Positions 20,970 through 33,412 of a stretch of DNA of 64,000 bases are shown here, piece by piece. Numbering within the stretch: position 1 is the first letter of the stretch; every line of letters starts with the position of its first letter. Under the pieces are notes generated by a model, which searched no databases, was not told where the DNA came from, and saw nothing but the letters and a program-made list of their open reading frames with translations. Made by a program: the position numbers and the translations under genes. Source of the DNA: Phialocephala subalpina (Eukaryota; Ascomycota; Leotiomycetes; Helotiales; Mollisiaceae); contig FJOG01000001.1 in NCBI GenBank assembly GCA_900073065.1, forward strand, positions 2,140,439 to 2,204,438. The letters run 5' to 3'.

Positions 20970-22576
20970 GGCGTCTTTTTCGTCCTCTGCTACTCAGGAT
21001 TGCAGGTCTGGAGTGCTGTCTGGCTTGTACAACAATGATCTGCAAGATAGATGTACCAGATATGAACGGTACATAGTACGGTAGCAGTGAAGCTGGACCG
21101 AAGCACGGAGGACTGATAGTGCGGCTGGAGAGGCGCCATGATCCGCCGCCAAAAGCAATAAAACGGTTCTGCCCGGCGAGTGAAGAGCAGTCCCGTCCAA
21201 TGATCGCTCCATCTTGGAATCTCCAGCGGGTTGATGGCTCGTCGTCCACGCGGGTTGGTTGCGCTTCGGGGTTAGTGTTGATAGCGTGATGGTGTGGCAA
21301 CAAGTCGTGGCTTCTAAGATCTTCTAAACTCCATAACAAAAAGATGCAGGGTCCCGCGATGCATGAAGTGAGAACTTTAAAATAAATCCTGGGACAGCTT
21401 CTACAAACCAACGAAGAGGACGCCTACCTCAGATACCTACATGACCTCGATCTCAACGCAAATGTTTCTCCTAATCGTATTGTTATCGAGAACAATTGGG
21501 AATATGGGTCAAGCGGGCAGGGTCCAAAGGTGTTGCGTTAGGCGTTCTTGATCTAGCCAGCTCCGATGCATGTGCAACAGACCGTACCTGCCCAGTTGGT
21601 AGAGTCTGCAATCGTTGATAACTTATAATGATTCTACATTTCTCGTGTCGGTCGAAATTTGGATTCAGAGGACACGATCGTTGAAGCCGATCCAGATTGT
21701 CGTGAAAAGTCAAAACTTCGTCTCAAACTCCCAAGAAAGATGGAACAATGCATTCAGCTTCTCGTGTGTGCGAGTGCAAACGGGCTTCGGCCGTTGATGG
21801 CGAAGAGTTCGAGACCACAGCATATGATACTAAGAACCATCTTTGTTTCATGAAGGTAGATAGTTCACAAGCATCTTGATCGGATCTGGTCGGCAAAGTT
21901 CTCGGCAAAGAAAGGGGCCAGGTGTGAGTGAGGAAGTCTTATTGAACAAAATATCCCGAATTTCGGGAATTTGTCCCGAAGAAATGTCTCACCCGGGGAA
22001 GCAACTCTCGGAACATATCACTACCTCCCGGAAAAAGACAAAATGCGACAGAGGGATCTAATCTAATCGTCCACGTGATGATGTCTCTCCTTCCATTTAA
22101 CCGCGACTTTGATTTGCTGACGATCTCAAACCGCGTCCCTGCATTCCCATGTGTCATAGCCTTCCAATCCCATCAAAATATTATATAATAGCAACCGTTT
22201 CTTCCACTCCCATTGGTGTGCCATGAGCTCCGTCATAGTTGGCGTAAAGACGAAAAGCAAATGTGAGGTCGGTATGGGCACTTGTCACTTCTCCAGATTT
22301 CAGATCTGGTGCCTCCTTACCATATCAAGCAAGGAGCGTAGCGAACCCGACGTTTCCATTCTTTGCGTGCTCAACTTCGTGTTACCAAGGTCCGGAGATG
22401 CTATTTCCTACTGTCATAGTCACCATCGTGCATTTCTCCACTCACTGTTCAAAATGGCCTTATCTTGCCTACCCTCGGAGACGAGCAGGTCATCTCTCTC
22501 CATCTCCTATCTTTGCAACGTCGGTTTACCTTATTCGATTTCAAGTTTGATGGAGAGATAAGGAGATGTCAACTCC
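20970..22576. other. Divergent intergenic region, methyltransferase / HPP gene
   Basis: About 1.6 kb separates the divergent start codons. A short palindrome (CCCGAA-T-TTCGGG) lies near 21956-21968. A tRNA-like stretch near 21590-21665 is too degenerate to call. No gene recognised. Confidence 0.5.
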
Positions 22577-23541
22577 ATGGCTAGTCCAGTCTTTGACTTC
22601 GATGTAGACCGCTACATTAACCATTTTGTCCCTCGGTCAAGGATCTACATGCTCCCAAAGCCGATATCATGGTTCCTGGGCTACAGAGCAGAACGTAATC
22701 GTCCAATTGGGAGTGTACTGGTCTGGTGGTGGGCGTTCTTTGGAGCTTTCTGCAGTATCCTTGTCATCGAAGCTGTGTTTCAGACGGAAAGATTGAAGAT
22801 GGAAAAGACCCCACTTGTCATTGCCAGTTTAGTATGGAGCCTCAGTCGTTAGTGTAAATATAAGCTAACATGAATACATAGGGAGCAGCCGCAATTCTCG
22901 AATTTCACACCATCGATTCGCCTCTAGCTCAACCCCGTAATTGTCTTCTGGGACAGCTCCTGGCGGCAGTAATTGGTGTGAGCATTACAAAGTTGTTCCA
23001 ACTCAACTCGAACTTTGAGAACCTGCGCTGGATCGCAGGTGCTCTCTCTGTTGGCATAACATCATCCGCCATGGGTTTCACAAAGACTGTTCATCCGCCT
23101 GCTGGAGCTACTGCCTTACTTGCCGCTACATCCAAGGATATCACAGAGCTGGGATGGTTTCTGATACCTTTGATCCTTCTTGGCAGCAGTTTGATGTTAG
23201 CCGTCGCTTGCATCATCAACAACATCCAAAGGCAATTTCCAGTGTACTGGTGGACTCCAGCAGACCTGAGTCGGCCGAAGCAAAACGCTATCGAGAAACA
23301 GAAAGGAGGGAGTAAAATTGATGTGATAGATGGAGAATCAAGTTGGAGTGATCATGTGGAAGGTAAGGAGTCGAGGATACTGATTGATGACCAGCGGATT
23401 ACTATTCCTGATTGGGTAGCGCTCGACGCAGAGGAGAATGCTATGCTGGAAATCCTGCGCTCGAAATTGCAGAAGGGGTTGAATGGGACTAGCTCGAGGG
23501 ATACTGATGAGACTCGAGTAATGCCTCGTCATGATAATTGA
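22577..23541 (+). CDS. HPP-family membrane protein
   Basis: An integral membrane protein of the HPP family, whose bacterial and plant members include nitrite-transport proteins; the role in fungi is unsettled. Exons 22577-22831 and 22882-23541 (50-nt intron, GCTAAC branch) give 304 residues. The hallmark FTKTVHPPAGATALLAATS lies mid-protein. Hydrophobic segments include VLVWWWAFFGAFCSILVIEA, a helix around GQLLAAVIGVSI, one around WIAGALSVGITSSAMG, and WFLIPLILLGSSLMLAVACI. The N-terminal FVPRSRIYMLPKPISWFLGY is typical of fungal members. A hydrophilic tail of about 110 residues follows the last helix and probably faces the cytosol. Confidence 0.92.
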
Positions 23542-23806
23542 AGTTTCTTCATGCCAATTGATTTCGGATCGTCTTTGCACGATCTGCAGGAAGTGTGTAT
23601 ATCTGTTTTGACTTTCCAGCCAATTGTTTTGTAACTTTTTATTAATACTCTTGATACTTCTGCTACGTATCAAAGCAGGGACAGCGTCTTTCTTGTCGAC
23701 TCGATAAGTTGTCGAAGACCATTCTAGTAATAGCCATTGCGTTGTCAAGTGTAGTCATCGACTGTATTAGTGTATTTCTCCCAGAATTCTTGCTATGGCA
23801 TATCCT

Positions 23807-24688
23807 TTAGCCAATATCTAAGATCTCAGTTGTTGAACGGAGAGTTTTCTCCGTCGGTGGCATCGACGTTCCTCCCGCGCTTTGCGGTGATCTCCGTAGC
23901 TGGTATCTCAACCCTTTTGCTGAAGAATTTCTCCAGGTTTCCTGAGTCTCGGGACCAAGGCCGTCGATCATGTTCGAGGGAGAGGTAGTCAAATATGACT
24001 CAGTGTCTTGTCCATCACGCCTAAGGAGGATCTCACTAGCTGACAAGCTAGTTGTCCCTTTGATGTTTTCCATCACCCAGTCAATCTTTTCTCGGATGAT
24101 GAAGCCTAGTTCCCTCCATCCGGTACCGATAGCACAGAGATACTTCAAGTCAATGAAGTCTTGTTGAAAATAGAATGGATACCTAACGACAGTGAGGCTG
24201 TCGAGCTGGAGGTCTAGTGGTTCCACGGACTCAGCCAGGGTGAAGAATTCTGTTCGATAGCCAGGGATTCTGACGGACAACCAGGACAATCCCACCGCAA
24301 TATACCGTATCTGCGAGACCGTTCCTCCAGGTAAGGGAGCCAAGCAGTTGAGAAGCTGTTCAATGTGGGCGAAGTCGAAGTCAACCTGGCTGAGCCAGAG
24401 GTGCTTGGTCTCCTCGTTAATTTGACGGCAGGTACGAAGTGCGCCGAGTCCGTCAGATACAGGCTGCTCTATCAGTTGGTGTTTGTGACCACGTCGTACC
24501 CGACCAAAGATCAGCCGTGTGGAGTCGAAGAGACTGAGATAGATTTGGTCCCGTAGCTCTCGAGGAAGCTGCATGAATGGGGAATTTTGCTGAACAATCA
24601 AGTGATTGGCCGGGTTTTCTGTAGGTGGCATTTTTTCCTCGCTGAGTAGAGCCTGGTTAGATCCGAATTCCATTGCGAAAGTGAGCAT
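23807..24688 (-). CDS. 2EXR/F-box-like domain protein
   Basis: A single-exon, 293-residue protein starting at a true ATG. The N-terminal third has the pattern FMQLPRELRDQIYLSLFD, then LGALRTCRQINEETKHLWLS, characteristic of fungal 2EXR/DUF-type F-box-like proteins. The remainder has no recognisable domain and a basic, Ser/Thr-rich tail. Such proteins are abundant in filamentous ascomycetes and mostly uncharacterised; a ubiquitin-ligase adaptor role is conjecture. Unlike the related frame near 12.3 kb, this one is uninterrupted. Confidence 0.8.
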   Translation of the reverse strand: MLTFAMEFGSNQALLSEEKMPPTENPANHLIVQQNSPFMQLPRELRDQIYLSLFDSTRLIFGRVRRGHKHQLIEQPVSDGLGALRTCRQINEETKHLWLSQVDFDFAHIEQLLNCLAPLPGGTVSQIRYIAVGLSWLSVRIPGYRTEFFTLAESVEPLDLQLDSLTVVRYPFYFQQDFIDLKYLCAIGTGWRELGFIIREKIDWVMENIKGTTSLSASEILLRRDGQDTESYLTTSPSNMIDGLGPETQETWRNSSAKGLRYQLRRSPQSAGGTSMPPTEKTLRSTTEILDIG

Positions 24689-25170
24689 ATTCTGCTAGGA
24701 AGAAATTATCCAGGACACTTGTGGGGTGCAACGATCGTGACTCGTATTTAGATATCAAGAATCACATGGATTTTCTTTAGACTAGATCAGTATGTTCCAG
24801 AACTTGATGCAATTCAAAGCGTGGTACGCTACTAGTAGTGGCCGAGAACGATACTTCTCCTTTTCAATCTAGCTCCCGTCATCTTCAAGAGCATTGTAAT
24901 ACAGGATGAGTGTTTGAAGTGACAGAGTTGTCGATCAATGAATTGGGACCGCAGTAAATGAATGAAATATATCCTCGATACAGATATTGCATACTGTACT
25001 GCATAGAAAATATTGCTTTCCCGGACAATGTTCCTCATGTCCCTTCTTGTTCCCTCCGCCCATCCTCCTATCGCACCATTGCTCTCCGCCCTTGCACCCT
25101 CCCTCTTTCCGCTCCTTCCTTCACTTCTTACTCCCTATCCCGACTCCATCTCTCTTGTTCCTTCTTTGCT
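24689..25170. other. Intergenic region, 24.7-25.2 kb
   Basis: 5' flank of the 2EXR-like gene and 3' flank of the Cys-rich surface protein gene, including a C/T-rich stretch at about 25060-25160. No gene recognised. Confidence 0.5.
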
Positions 25171-25924
25171 CTACAAAACCAATGCAACAAACCCCACAAC
25201 AGCCGTCACAGCACCAAAACACATCTTCGCACTCGCAACTGCATCCGAAGCCTGAAGATAAGTTGGTGAAGCCGTAGCCTCCCCTTTCGCACTAGCCGTC
25301 GCAGCCACAGTCGTAGTGCCATTGTACGGGTTAACAGGTGCCGTCATCTCCGCTACCATCGTCGCCGACACAAGGTCTCCCATTCCAGCGATGACACTGG
25401 AAGGTGCCAAGACGACTTGGATAGTGGATGTTGGCAGCTCAGGTGCTGAAGAAGTGCTCGTACCTTTGGCTGGAGTTGATGTTGCTACAGATGACGAAGG
25501 CAAGCTGAAAGAGAGCCGGGCAGCGCAAACTCCAGGCGTTTCGGTCTGAATGTGTGTTAGAAGAAGGAAGCGAGAAAGGTAGTATAGGGGAACATACATT
25601 GTGGCAGCAGAAACCCGCAACAGGAGCGCAGAAGTCGCCGGCGCCACAATAGCCATCATCGAGCAGGCAGCAAGTCTGATTACGATGTTAGCTGGAAATA
25701 TTTTGCAAGATGGGTCCAAGATCACTTACCTCTCCAAGTGTCGGATTATAGCAATAATGGTTGTCGACTGGACCGCAACTGATTGACCCCGCACCGTAAG
25801 TTTCCTGGCATGTATAATACGCTCGTTTCAACTTGGACTGTTGGATGGATCTGTGGGAAGTTGATTCGGCGGTTGCGAGAGCGGCGAGGGTGGCGGCGAG
25901 GCCAATGCAAATGAATGATTTCAT
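25171..25924 (-). CDS. Secreted Cys-rich, probably GPI-anchored surface protein
   Basis: Three exons (25730-25924, 25598-25675 and 25171-25545) give 215 residues. An N-terminal signal peptide (MKSFICIGLAATLAALATAE) precedes a small cysteine-rich module: YTCQETYGAGSISCGPVDNH, YCYNPTLGE, TCCLLDDGYCGAGDFCAP and GFCCHN. The CC-x(n)-GYCGxGxxC spacing resembles fungal cysteine-rich wall or effector-like modules. A Ser/Thr/Pro/Ala-rich stalk follows, and the C-terminus is a hydrophobic GPI-type tail (VTAVVGFVALVL) after small residues. Together these suggest a plasma-membrane or cell-wall protein. No specific function can be assigned. Exon phases are consistent; the start at 25924 is the only ATG in front of the signal peptide. 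Confidence 0.82.
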
Positions 25925-26375
25925 ATTGATGAATAATGAATGCACAGAAGCAGAGCTGAAGGGAGTGTGAGAAGTTGGATCTGGTTCAATGAATGAAAGT
26001 TGGGTAGAGACTGTTGCAGGACCTGAGAATAGCAGTCACTTCGATCTTATACTGATCTGCTGTAGTGATAGAAGGGTATCAACTTCGATACAAATAGAAA
26101 GTACTCCTGTGCAGGCTGTTGAGGAATGTTGTCGATACCTTCAGTTGTATTCAAAGAATTCAATGTATGAGAAAGGGAGACGATGTTTCGATGGAACATA
26201 GATCTATCAAATTGGTTTCTGACAGCCTTGCTACTGATATTAGCCAATGTCTCAGCTTGCAAACATGATTCGAACTGCAAGGAAATTCCGACTGAGAAGG
26301 GGTATCGAAAATGTCTTACCATCCCCCTTGAACCCATAAGCGAAACCAACATCTTGAATCATTGCTCGAGCCTCA
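25925..26375. other. Intergenic region between the two secreted-protein genes
   Basis: 5' flank of the GPI-type protein gene and 3' flank of the small secreted protein. No further gene recognised. Confidence 0.5.
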
Positions 26376-26833
26376 TCAAGCACAGGCATAATCCGCATAG
26401 CAGACCGTATCCCCAGATTCATAGACGACTATCCTCGTCAACCGTATACACTTCAGAATCTCCTTCGCTGAAGTCCCTGTCGCACTTTCAACCACATTTC
26501 TTGCTTTGCGGTGTATGTATCCTCGCCAATAGTGACCGTGAGATTAAATGGCGACCCTGGTAGCGTTGCCACCCTTCCGTCTTCGTAATCGATCGACTCC
26601 GTGGGATTGAGGACGGAAATGAGTTTTGGCTTCGAGGCTGGGAAAGACTTTGGGGCAGACGAATAGTAATCGATCTCGGCATGTTGAGTGTCGGCGTTGG
26701 TGCTGAGGAAACAGTTTGTGAGATAGAAGATTGCTTTTGATTGTGCTGATGCAGTGGTGGGTGCTGCGAGGGACAGTGGTGGTGTGATAAGAACATGAAT
26801 TGGGAGGAGGCGGAGGGTGAAGGCTAGATGCAT
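26376..26833 (-). pseudogene. Small secreted protein with probable frameshift
   Basis: A true ATG at 26833 opens a signal-peptide-like start (MHLAFTLRLLPIHVLITPPL), then AIFYLTNCFLSTNADTQHAE and FNLTVTIGEDTYTAKQ. The frame then turns into a basic run ending at 26453. In another frame, coding-looking sequence continues as VVESATGTSAKEILKCIRLT, VVYESGDTVCYADYACA and a TGA at 26376. The two halves together resemble a secreted protein of about 150 residues with paired cysteines. A single-base loss (or two-base gain) somewhere in about 26495-26540 would link them, and I found no phase-compatible intron. It is either a recent pseudogene, a sequencing error, or a gene whose last exon I misread. Confidence 0.5.
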
Positions 26834-28318
26834 GATTGTGTATGTTCGGTGTTATGAAAAAGGATGGGGAAAGATAGAATTCATGATCAACGCTGCCGTG
26901 AGGACGAGGGACTTGGGCAGAATGAGTATGCACTACTCAGTTGCTCGGCGTCCGTGAAGCTACCAAGAGTGCAATTGCTCCTTTTTTGAACATGTACCTT
27001 CTAGTCAGCTACTTGGCTTACCAGGGAATCTTCGAACAAACCGAAGCGATTTGGAGGTGTACATCGGTGGCTTGAAGCCACTTGATATCGTTTAAACTAC
27101 TCACTCAAAGACGGAAAGCCAAGATCCCAAACCACGATTCACAGACTTGCACCCCACTAGTTATCTTTCAACCTCATCTCGGAGCTCTGGCTCCGCATTT
27201 CTGGTCCCCTTTACCCAGAGACTAGACACTTATCCGCCTCGCTACCACCCCTCCTTCAAAATAGGCACTAGAGTCTCGGAAGCCATTCCCATCATAGCTT
27301 ACCAAATACCCAATGCCGCAAAAGGCTTCGCGAGATATTTATATCTCGCTTCCTCTATCATGTCCACGATCTCCGTTAACGCCCAACCTAACCAACATCT
27401 TCAACATCCCGAGGACAACTTTGCCGGTAGGCCTAAAAACCACACTCTCCCATATAGATGGCTCTCTTCTTTTGCCTAAACTCTGCTTTTGAAATTAGAC
27501 GTATAGTAAAGGACCATATGACTGCGGCTCGGGTGCTTGGGGGCAATTCTCTTCCTCACTCATGAAAGGAGACGGTATTCTCCACAGCATCGGTGATGCT
27601 GTGCATATGCCACCGTATATCGTTTGTAGGAACGGACCATGGGCCAAATTTCCATAGCCTTCTTGGCAATCTCGTGCGACTTGCAACAGGAAAGCTTCCA
27701 AGTACATTTACTGTGCTAGCATTGTTAGAAATACTCCTTACGATTGAGTAATTATGAGGAATAGACCAGGAGCTTTGGTGTCTGGCGTGCCAGGTCGTCA
27801 TCTATACAGGATATATATCTACGGGGAGAAACGAGGGAAGGAAATGCGATGTGCAACAAGCAGATGACCAGAAGCCAGAACCGCAAATGTATGCGAGTGT
27901 ACATGAGCGGGTCGGATCCTCGCGCCTATGATGAATACCTTGATGCCCTAGCATATGGCAGCGATCTTATGAATGCCGGCGACGTGCAACAAAGATATAT
28001 AGAAAGGTACAAGAATATTGCAATCGAACTTCTAGATGACTTCTAATGGGTCAGTGGAAACACTATTTCATAATATAGCCTGGCAACACCAAGACACTGA
28101 CCAGATGCGCTGAGGCAGGATAAGGCTTGTAAAGTGCTTTGATATTGAAGGAACATTGACACCGCTTTATGGGAGACAGAACAAAACATCTACCATCTCC
28201 TTCTCATGCTTCTTATGTCTAGATAGGTCTGAAAAATATGCATCAAACGCCTTCGCCATGCCCAAATAATCGTCTCTTCTCATCATGCATGTCAAATCTC
28301 AGCTTATCTCATCAAACA
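26834..28318. other. Gene-poor region of 1.5 kb
   Basis: No gene recognised. The best small frame is plus-strand 27849-28046 (64 codons from ATG, ending YKNIAIELLDDF), with no family I know. A minus-strand frame near 27495-27800 also lacks support. Confidence 0.45.
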
Positions 28319-30049
28319 TTAATACAAAGCGCAGCCATTTTCAGCTCTAGCAAAAGCTCCAGCGAAAAATTCTTGCATGGCCAGATAATGGAATAGGATC
28401 CCTCCCAGGACAGCGAAATGCCAGAGGTTATGGCTTCCACCGATGTAGTCGAATGCACCAGGACACCATCTCTCTGGCACTTGACTGGCATATACACATG
28501 CGCCAACGAGGTAGACAGTGATACTCTTCGCGATTGGTGCGTAGAAATCCCAGGCCCAGGAGCTTCCTCGAGTCAAGTTAAGTTGTAGGATTGGTGCAAA
28601 GCCCGTTGCGCCTAGGGTGACGTAGAACGCTACTCGAGCCCAAGCTAGATCGTTGCGGTTGAAAGTTGGATGCCAGGGCAAAATGACACCACCTATACCC
28701 AAGGTTGCGGTGAGAGTCATGTAGATCCACCGACTGACAGGTTCGCAGTAGAATGCTGTGTATTCCGTTGTCATGATCGAGGCTGCAATGAGCAGAGAAA
28801 TGCCAGTATACTGTTCAACAAATTAGCACTGTGAAAAGCAAATATTTGGGGTAGGAGTTCTGGGAGCTGTCTTAAGAGCCTGCATGTCAAACGGATCGTG
28901 TCTGTTTGCTTAATGTCTCAGCTCCTAAGACAGCTCTCAGCTCCGGAGCTCGCATAGAGAAAAACAGCAAATTAGTATTGAAATAAGACGTACGTCTACA
29001 CAGGCAAAGCGTTCCATGAGCGTTTGGTCGGCTACACTGTTCATGGTGTGCCACATTGTGCTACAGACGAGGCACTTGCAGGCGGCGAAAAAGAAGACGC
29101 CTGCGATGAAGACATCGACCTTGGTACTCAAGGAGAAATTGACGCTGGTAGGATAGAAGTAGAATGCGATGGCTAGGACGATCATAAGACCAATTGCATG
29201 CGACCAAATGTTGACCAACTCATTTGAGATGCCGAACATGGATCGTACGCAGTCGACCTTGGATTCTGTGAAGCGGTAGCCCTTGACGATATGAGGGTTG
29301 ACTCTCCAAGGGACGGGTAGATCCTCATATCTGATGAGACCATGTTCTCGGGCTCGGGAAACGGCACGCTGGATGTGCTCCTCCACAGACTCGGCAGCTT
29401 TCTTCGCACGCTCGATACCCTCGTCAACCACTTCTCTAGCTCTCTCGAATCCTTCATCCACCACCCTTCGTCCTTCGCCCATGAGCGTCTCCGCTGCCCC
29501 AGCAAAGCCCTGTTCTCGCATTTTATAGGCTCTAGCTTCAAAGTCCGATAATATGGTTTCGAGAAGGCCGATGCCGGTATGTATTTTCTCATTCAGCGTT
29601 TCTTTCGCAACAAGCGCATCTTGGTAACGGGATTCAACCGTCTCGACCATGACCTTAGCTCTCCTCCTTCCAGCGCCTATGACTTCTCCTGAGACCTGCG
29701 AGCAATGTGCCCTCACGGCTTGTAGCGTAGCATACGCTCTCGAAATTCCCGCATCGAAGTTGAGGTTTCCATAATTTTCTAGGAAGTCTAACCTTCTCTC
29801 CAGCTCTGAGAGAAAGATATCGACCTATAATCTGGTCAGACATTGCGCCTATAATCCGTATCTTTTGAAGCATACTCTGAGCAGTAATCTATCGTCTTCC
29901 ATAGCGCCGTCACTCTTCCGCCTCGGATGGAAACTCGAGTGCCTCCTCCTATACACCGGCTTGCTCTCCTCTTCTTTTCCAGTGCTCATCGCAGCATCCG
30001 AATCCTCATACGACTCGACCGTCAAAGACGGTCCCGCACAAACTACCAT
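28319..30049 (-). CDS. izh3: PAQR/hemolysin III-family membrane receptor, Izh3-like
   Basis: A progestin-adipoQ receptor family protein; yeast Izh proteins affect zinc and lipid homeostasis and PAQR proteins are thought to be ceramidases. Exons 29876-30049, 28994-29824 and 28319-28810 give 498 residues. The first 200 or so residues are a cytosolic extension with long helical coiled coils (FERAREVVDEGIERAKKAAE), a feature of the Izh3 branch. The 7TM core starts after LPVPWRVNPHIVKGYR with SNELVNIWSHAIGL, then CSTMWHTMNS (Ser-x3-His), and ends with HNLWHFAVLGGILFHYLAMQ. These give the conserved Ser/Asp/His metal-site residues. Intron 2 is 183 nt and contains a strong inverted repeat. The protein ends inside the C-terminal helix region as usual. 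Confidence 0.9.
28864..28936. repeat. Inverted repeat (hairpin) in izh3 intron 2
   Basis: GAGCTGTCTTAAGAGC at 28864-28879 pairs with GCTCCTAAGACAGCTC at 28921-28936 (15 of 16 positions), leaving a 41-nt loop. A 12-bp palindrome (AGCTCCGGAGCT) follows just downstream. The whole lies in a 183-nt intron, several times longer than most introns in the window. Confidence 0.8.
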
Positions 30050-30877
30050 CGTGTCCGCAGAAGTTCAAGGGTTCAAGAATAAAATAAGGAGCGTCGTAAG
30101 AGGCGGGGTTGGATTCTCGTGTAGGATTTGGGGCTGAAGGAGCGAAATGTACTGTCAGACGTAGGTCATGCCCATGACAACCGCGGAATAATTGAAGGAG
30201 AGGAAGGCTGTCAATTCGCCATAGAGAGATGCACGAGAGGAAGAAAGAGCGTCAATTCGTCGATGTTTTGTTTAGATTCGGGTCGGGGGCAAAAGGCAAT
30301 CGAAAGGTCCACTTTTTGTTGAGAATCGGTCTGGTGGGGATATCGGAAGCGGTGCGTTGTCTCTGCCAATTTCTTTCTTTTTCGTGACTCGTAAATTATT
30401 TTCATGCATTCAGATCAGATGGATTTTAGGATACTCATTAAATATGAGAAGTTGTGAAGTGTCTTGTCCTACCTCATCATGTACATATTATATTTTGGAG
30501 GAGGCGCAAGAACAAAGTCTGTACCTCGTCGTCATCCCTAAACTCTGATAGGAGGCCGAAACAGGACCCTTTTTAACATGCGCGGGAAGCTGCACCTCGG
30601 TAAGCCAAGGGGCCGTGTGGTGAGATTAGCGCCAGTGGCAATATGAAATGAAACACTGTGCTAGTCCCAAGTCATAATTCTCTCTCGTACATTCATTGCA
30701 AGCAGAGTCTTGATTCAGGTTCTCATTATTAGGAGTTTGATACTATGGGCACGCTGGACGCCGAAATCTGGGGAAAGGATCGATCAAGAGCGTCTGTATT
30801 AATTATATTTTATATCCCTTACCCAACGCCGCCTAGTATGCATAAGAATCTGCCATTCTCAATACTCAACACTCAAA
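30050..30877. other. Intergenic region, izh3 to cyp51
   Basis: 5' flank of izh3 and 3' flank of cyp51. No gene recognised. Confidence 0.5.
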
Positions 30878-32559
<1,682 letters not shown>

Positions 32560-33412
32560 TTTGCGCCAGAGAAGTACCAGAGGCGTTGAAGGAGTTAAGA
32601 AGGTAGAGGTGAGGGGAAGGCGTTGTTGAGGTTTGAAATCGAGGAGCGAGCCTCCCTAAATGTTTTTTGAAGTCTGTCGCGCAATCTTGAATCTCGTCTC
32701 GCTAATTGGCCACTGTCCCTGGCGATCTTGGGTCATCGCCCCTTCCCGGACTCAAGCTCGACCGACATCTTTTAATCGTATGAGCAATCAACACATCAAA
32801 CAGACCATATTCCATTAGTTTGATTGTTTCCAAAATTTGTGAGAAGACGGAATTCCACTGTTTCGTTTTCGTGTTCGTGTTGGAGCTCCCAAAGCTTTTG
32901 TTTTCTACAATGGCATGTGCCGCATCGACACAGCTGGAGATCCTTTCAGGGGTAAGATTTGTATCATTCGATCCTGACTGATGCAGTCAGACTGAACCCG
33001 AAAACGAGTACAGCCGCATATTCGTGGCCCAAGACGTGGGCTTCGTCAGGTGATGGAATAGGGGCAATCGGGTTTTATCTATGCCTCTTGGGTAGTTGTT
33101 GTACATGCTTGGGACATTGGCAATCGCTATGAAGGGAATACCACAAAGTCCAATGTTGACATGTCAAAAGTCCATATCAATTACGTGACAATTCCTTGCA
33201 AACTCGACATTTGAGAGAGCTTGATGCACCCAAGCGAAAATAAACCGAATCGATATTCTGTTTTCCACCCCAAGTAAACCCCAATGTTCATATTGTACAG
33301 CTCATTGAGAAGCAACAACTTCTTCATTATATGATAGTCGTTAGAAATATGCATGTTTTAAGTTCCCCCAAACTCTATGACCTCAACCCTAAATACCAAT
33401 ACCAGCCTAACA
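32560..33412. other. Intergenic region, cyp51 promoter / dga1 3' flank
   Basis: Contains a CCAAT box on the minus strand (ATTGG at 32705-32709). I could not find an exact Upc2-type TCGTATA element. No gene recognised. Confidence 0.5.

Noticed and set aside
21588..21665. tRNA-like A box (CAGTTGGTAGAG) and a weak B-box-like sequence
   Set aside because: The arms do not pair into a cloverleaf and the B box is degenerate; at best a tRNA-derived relic.
27849..28046. 64-codon plus-strand frame
   Set aside because: Begins with ATG but has no signal peptide, domain or neighbouring exon.
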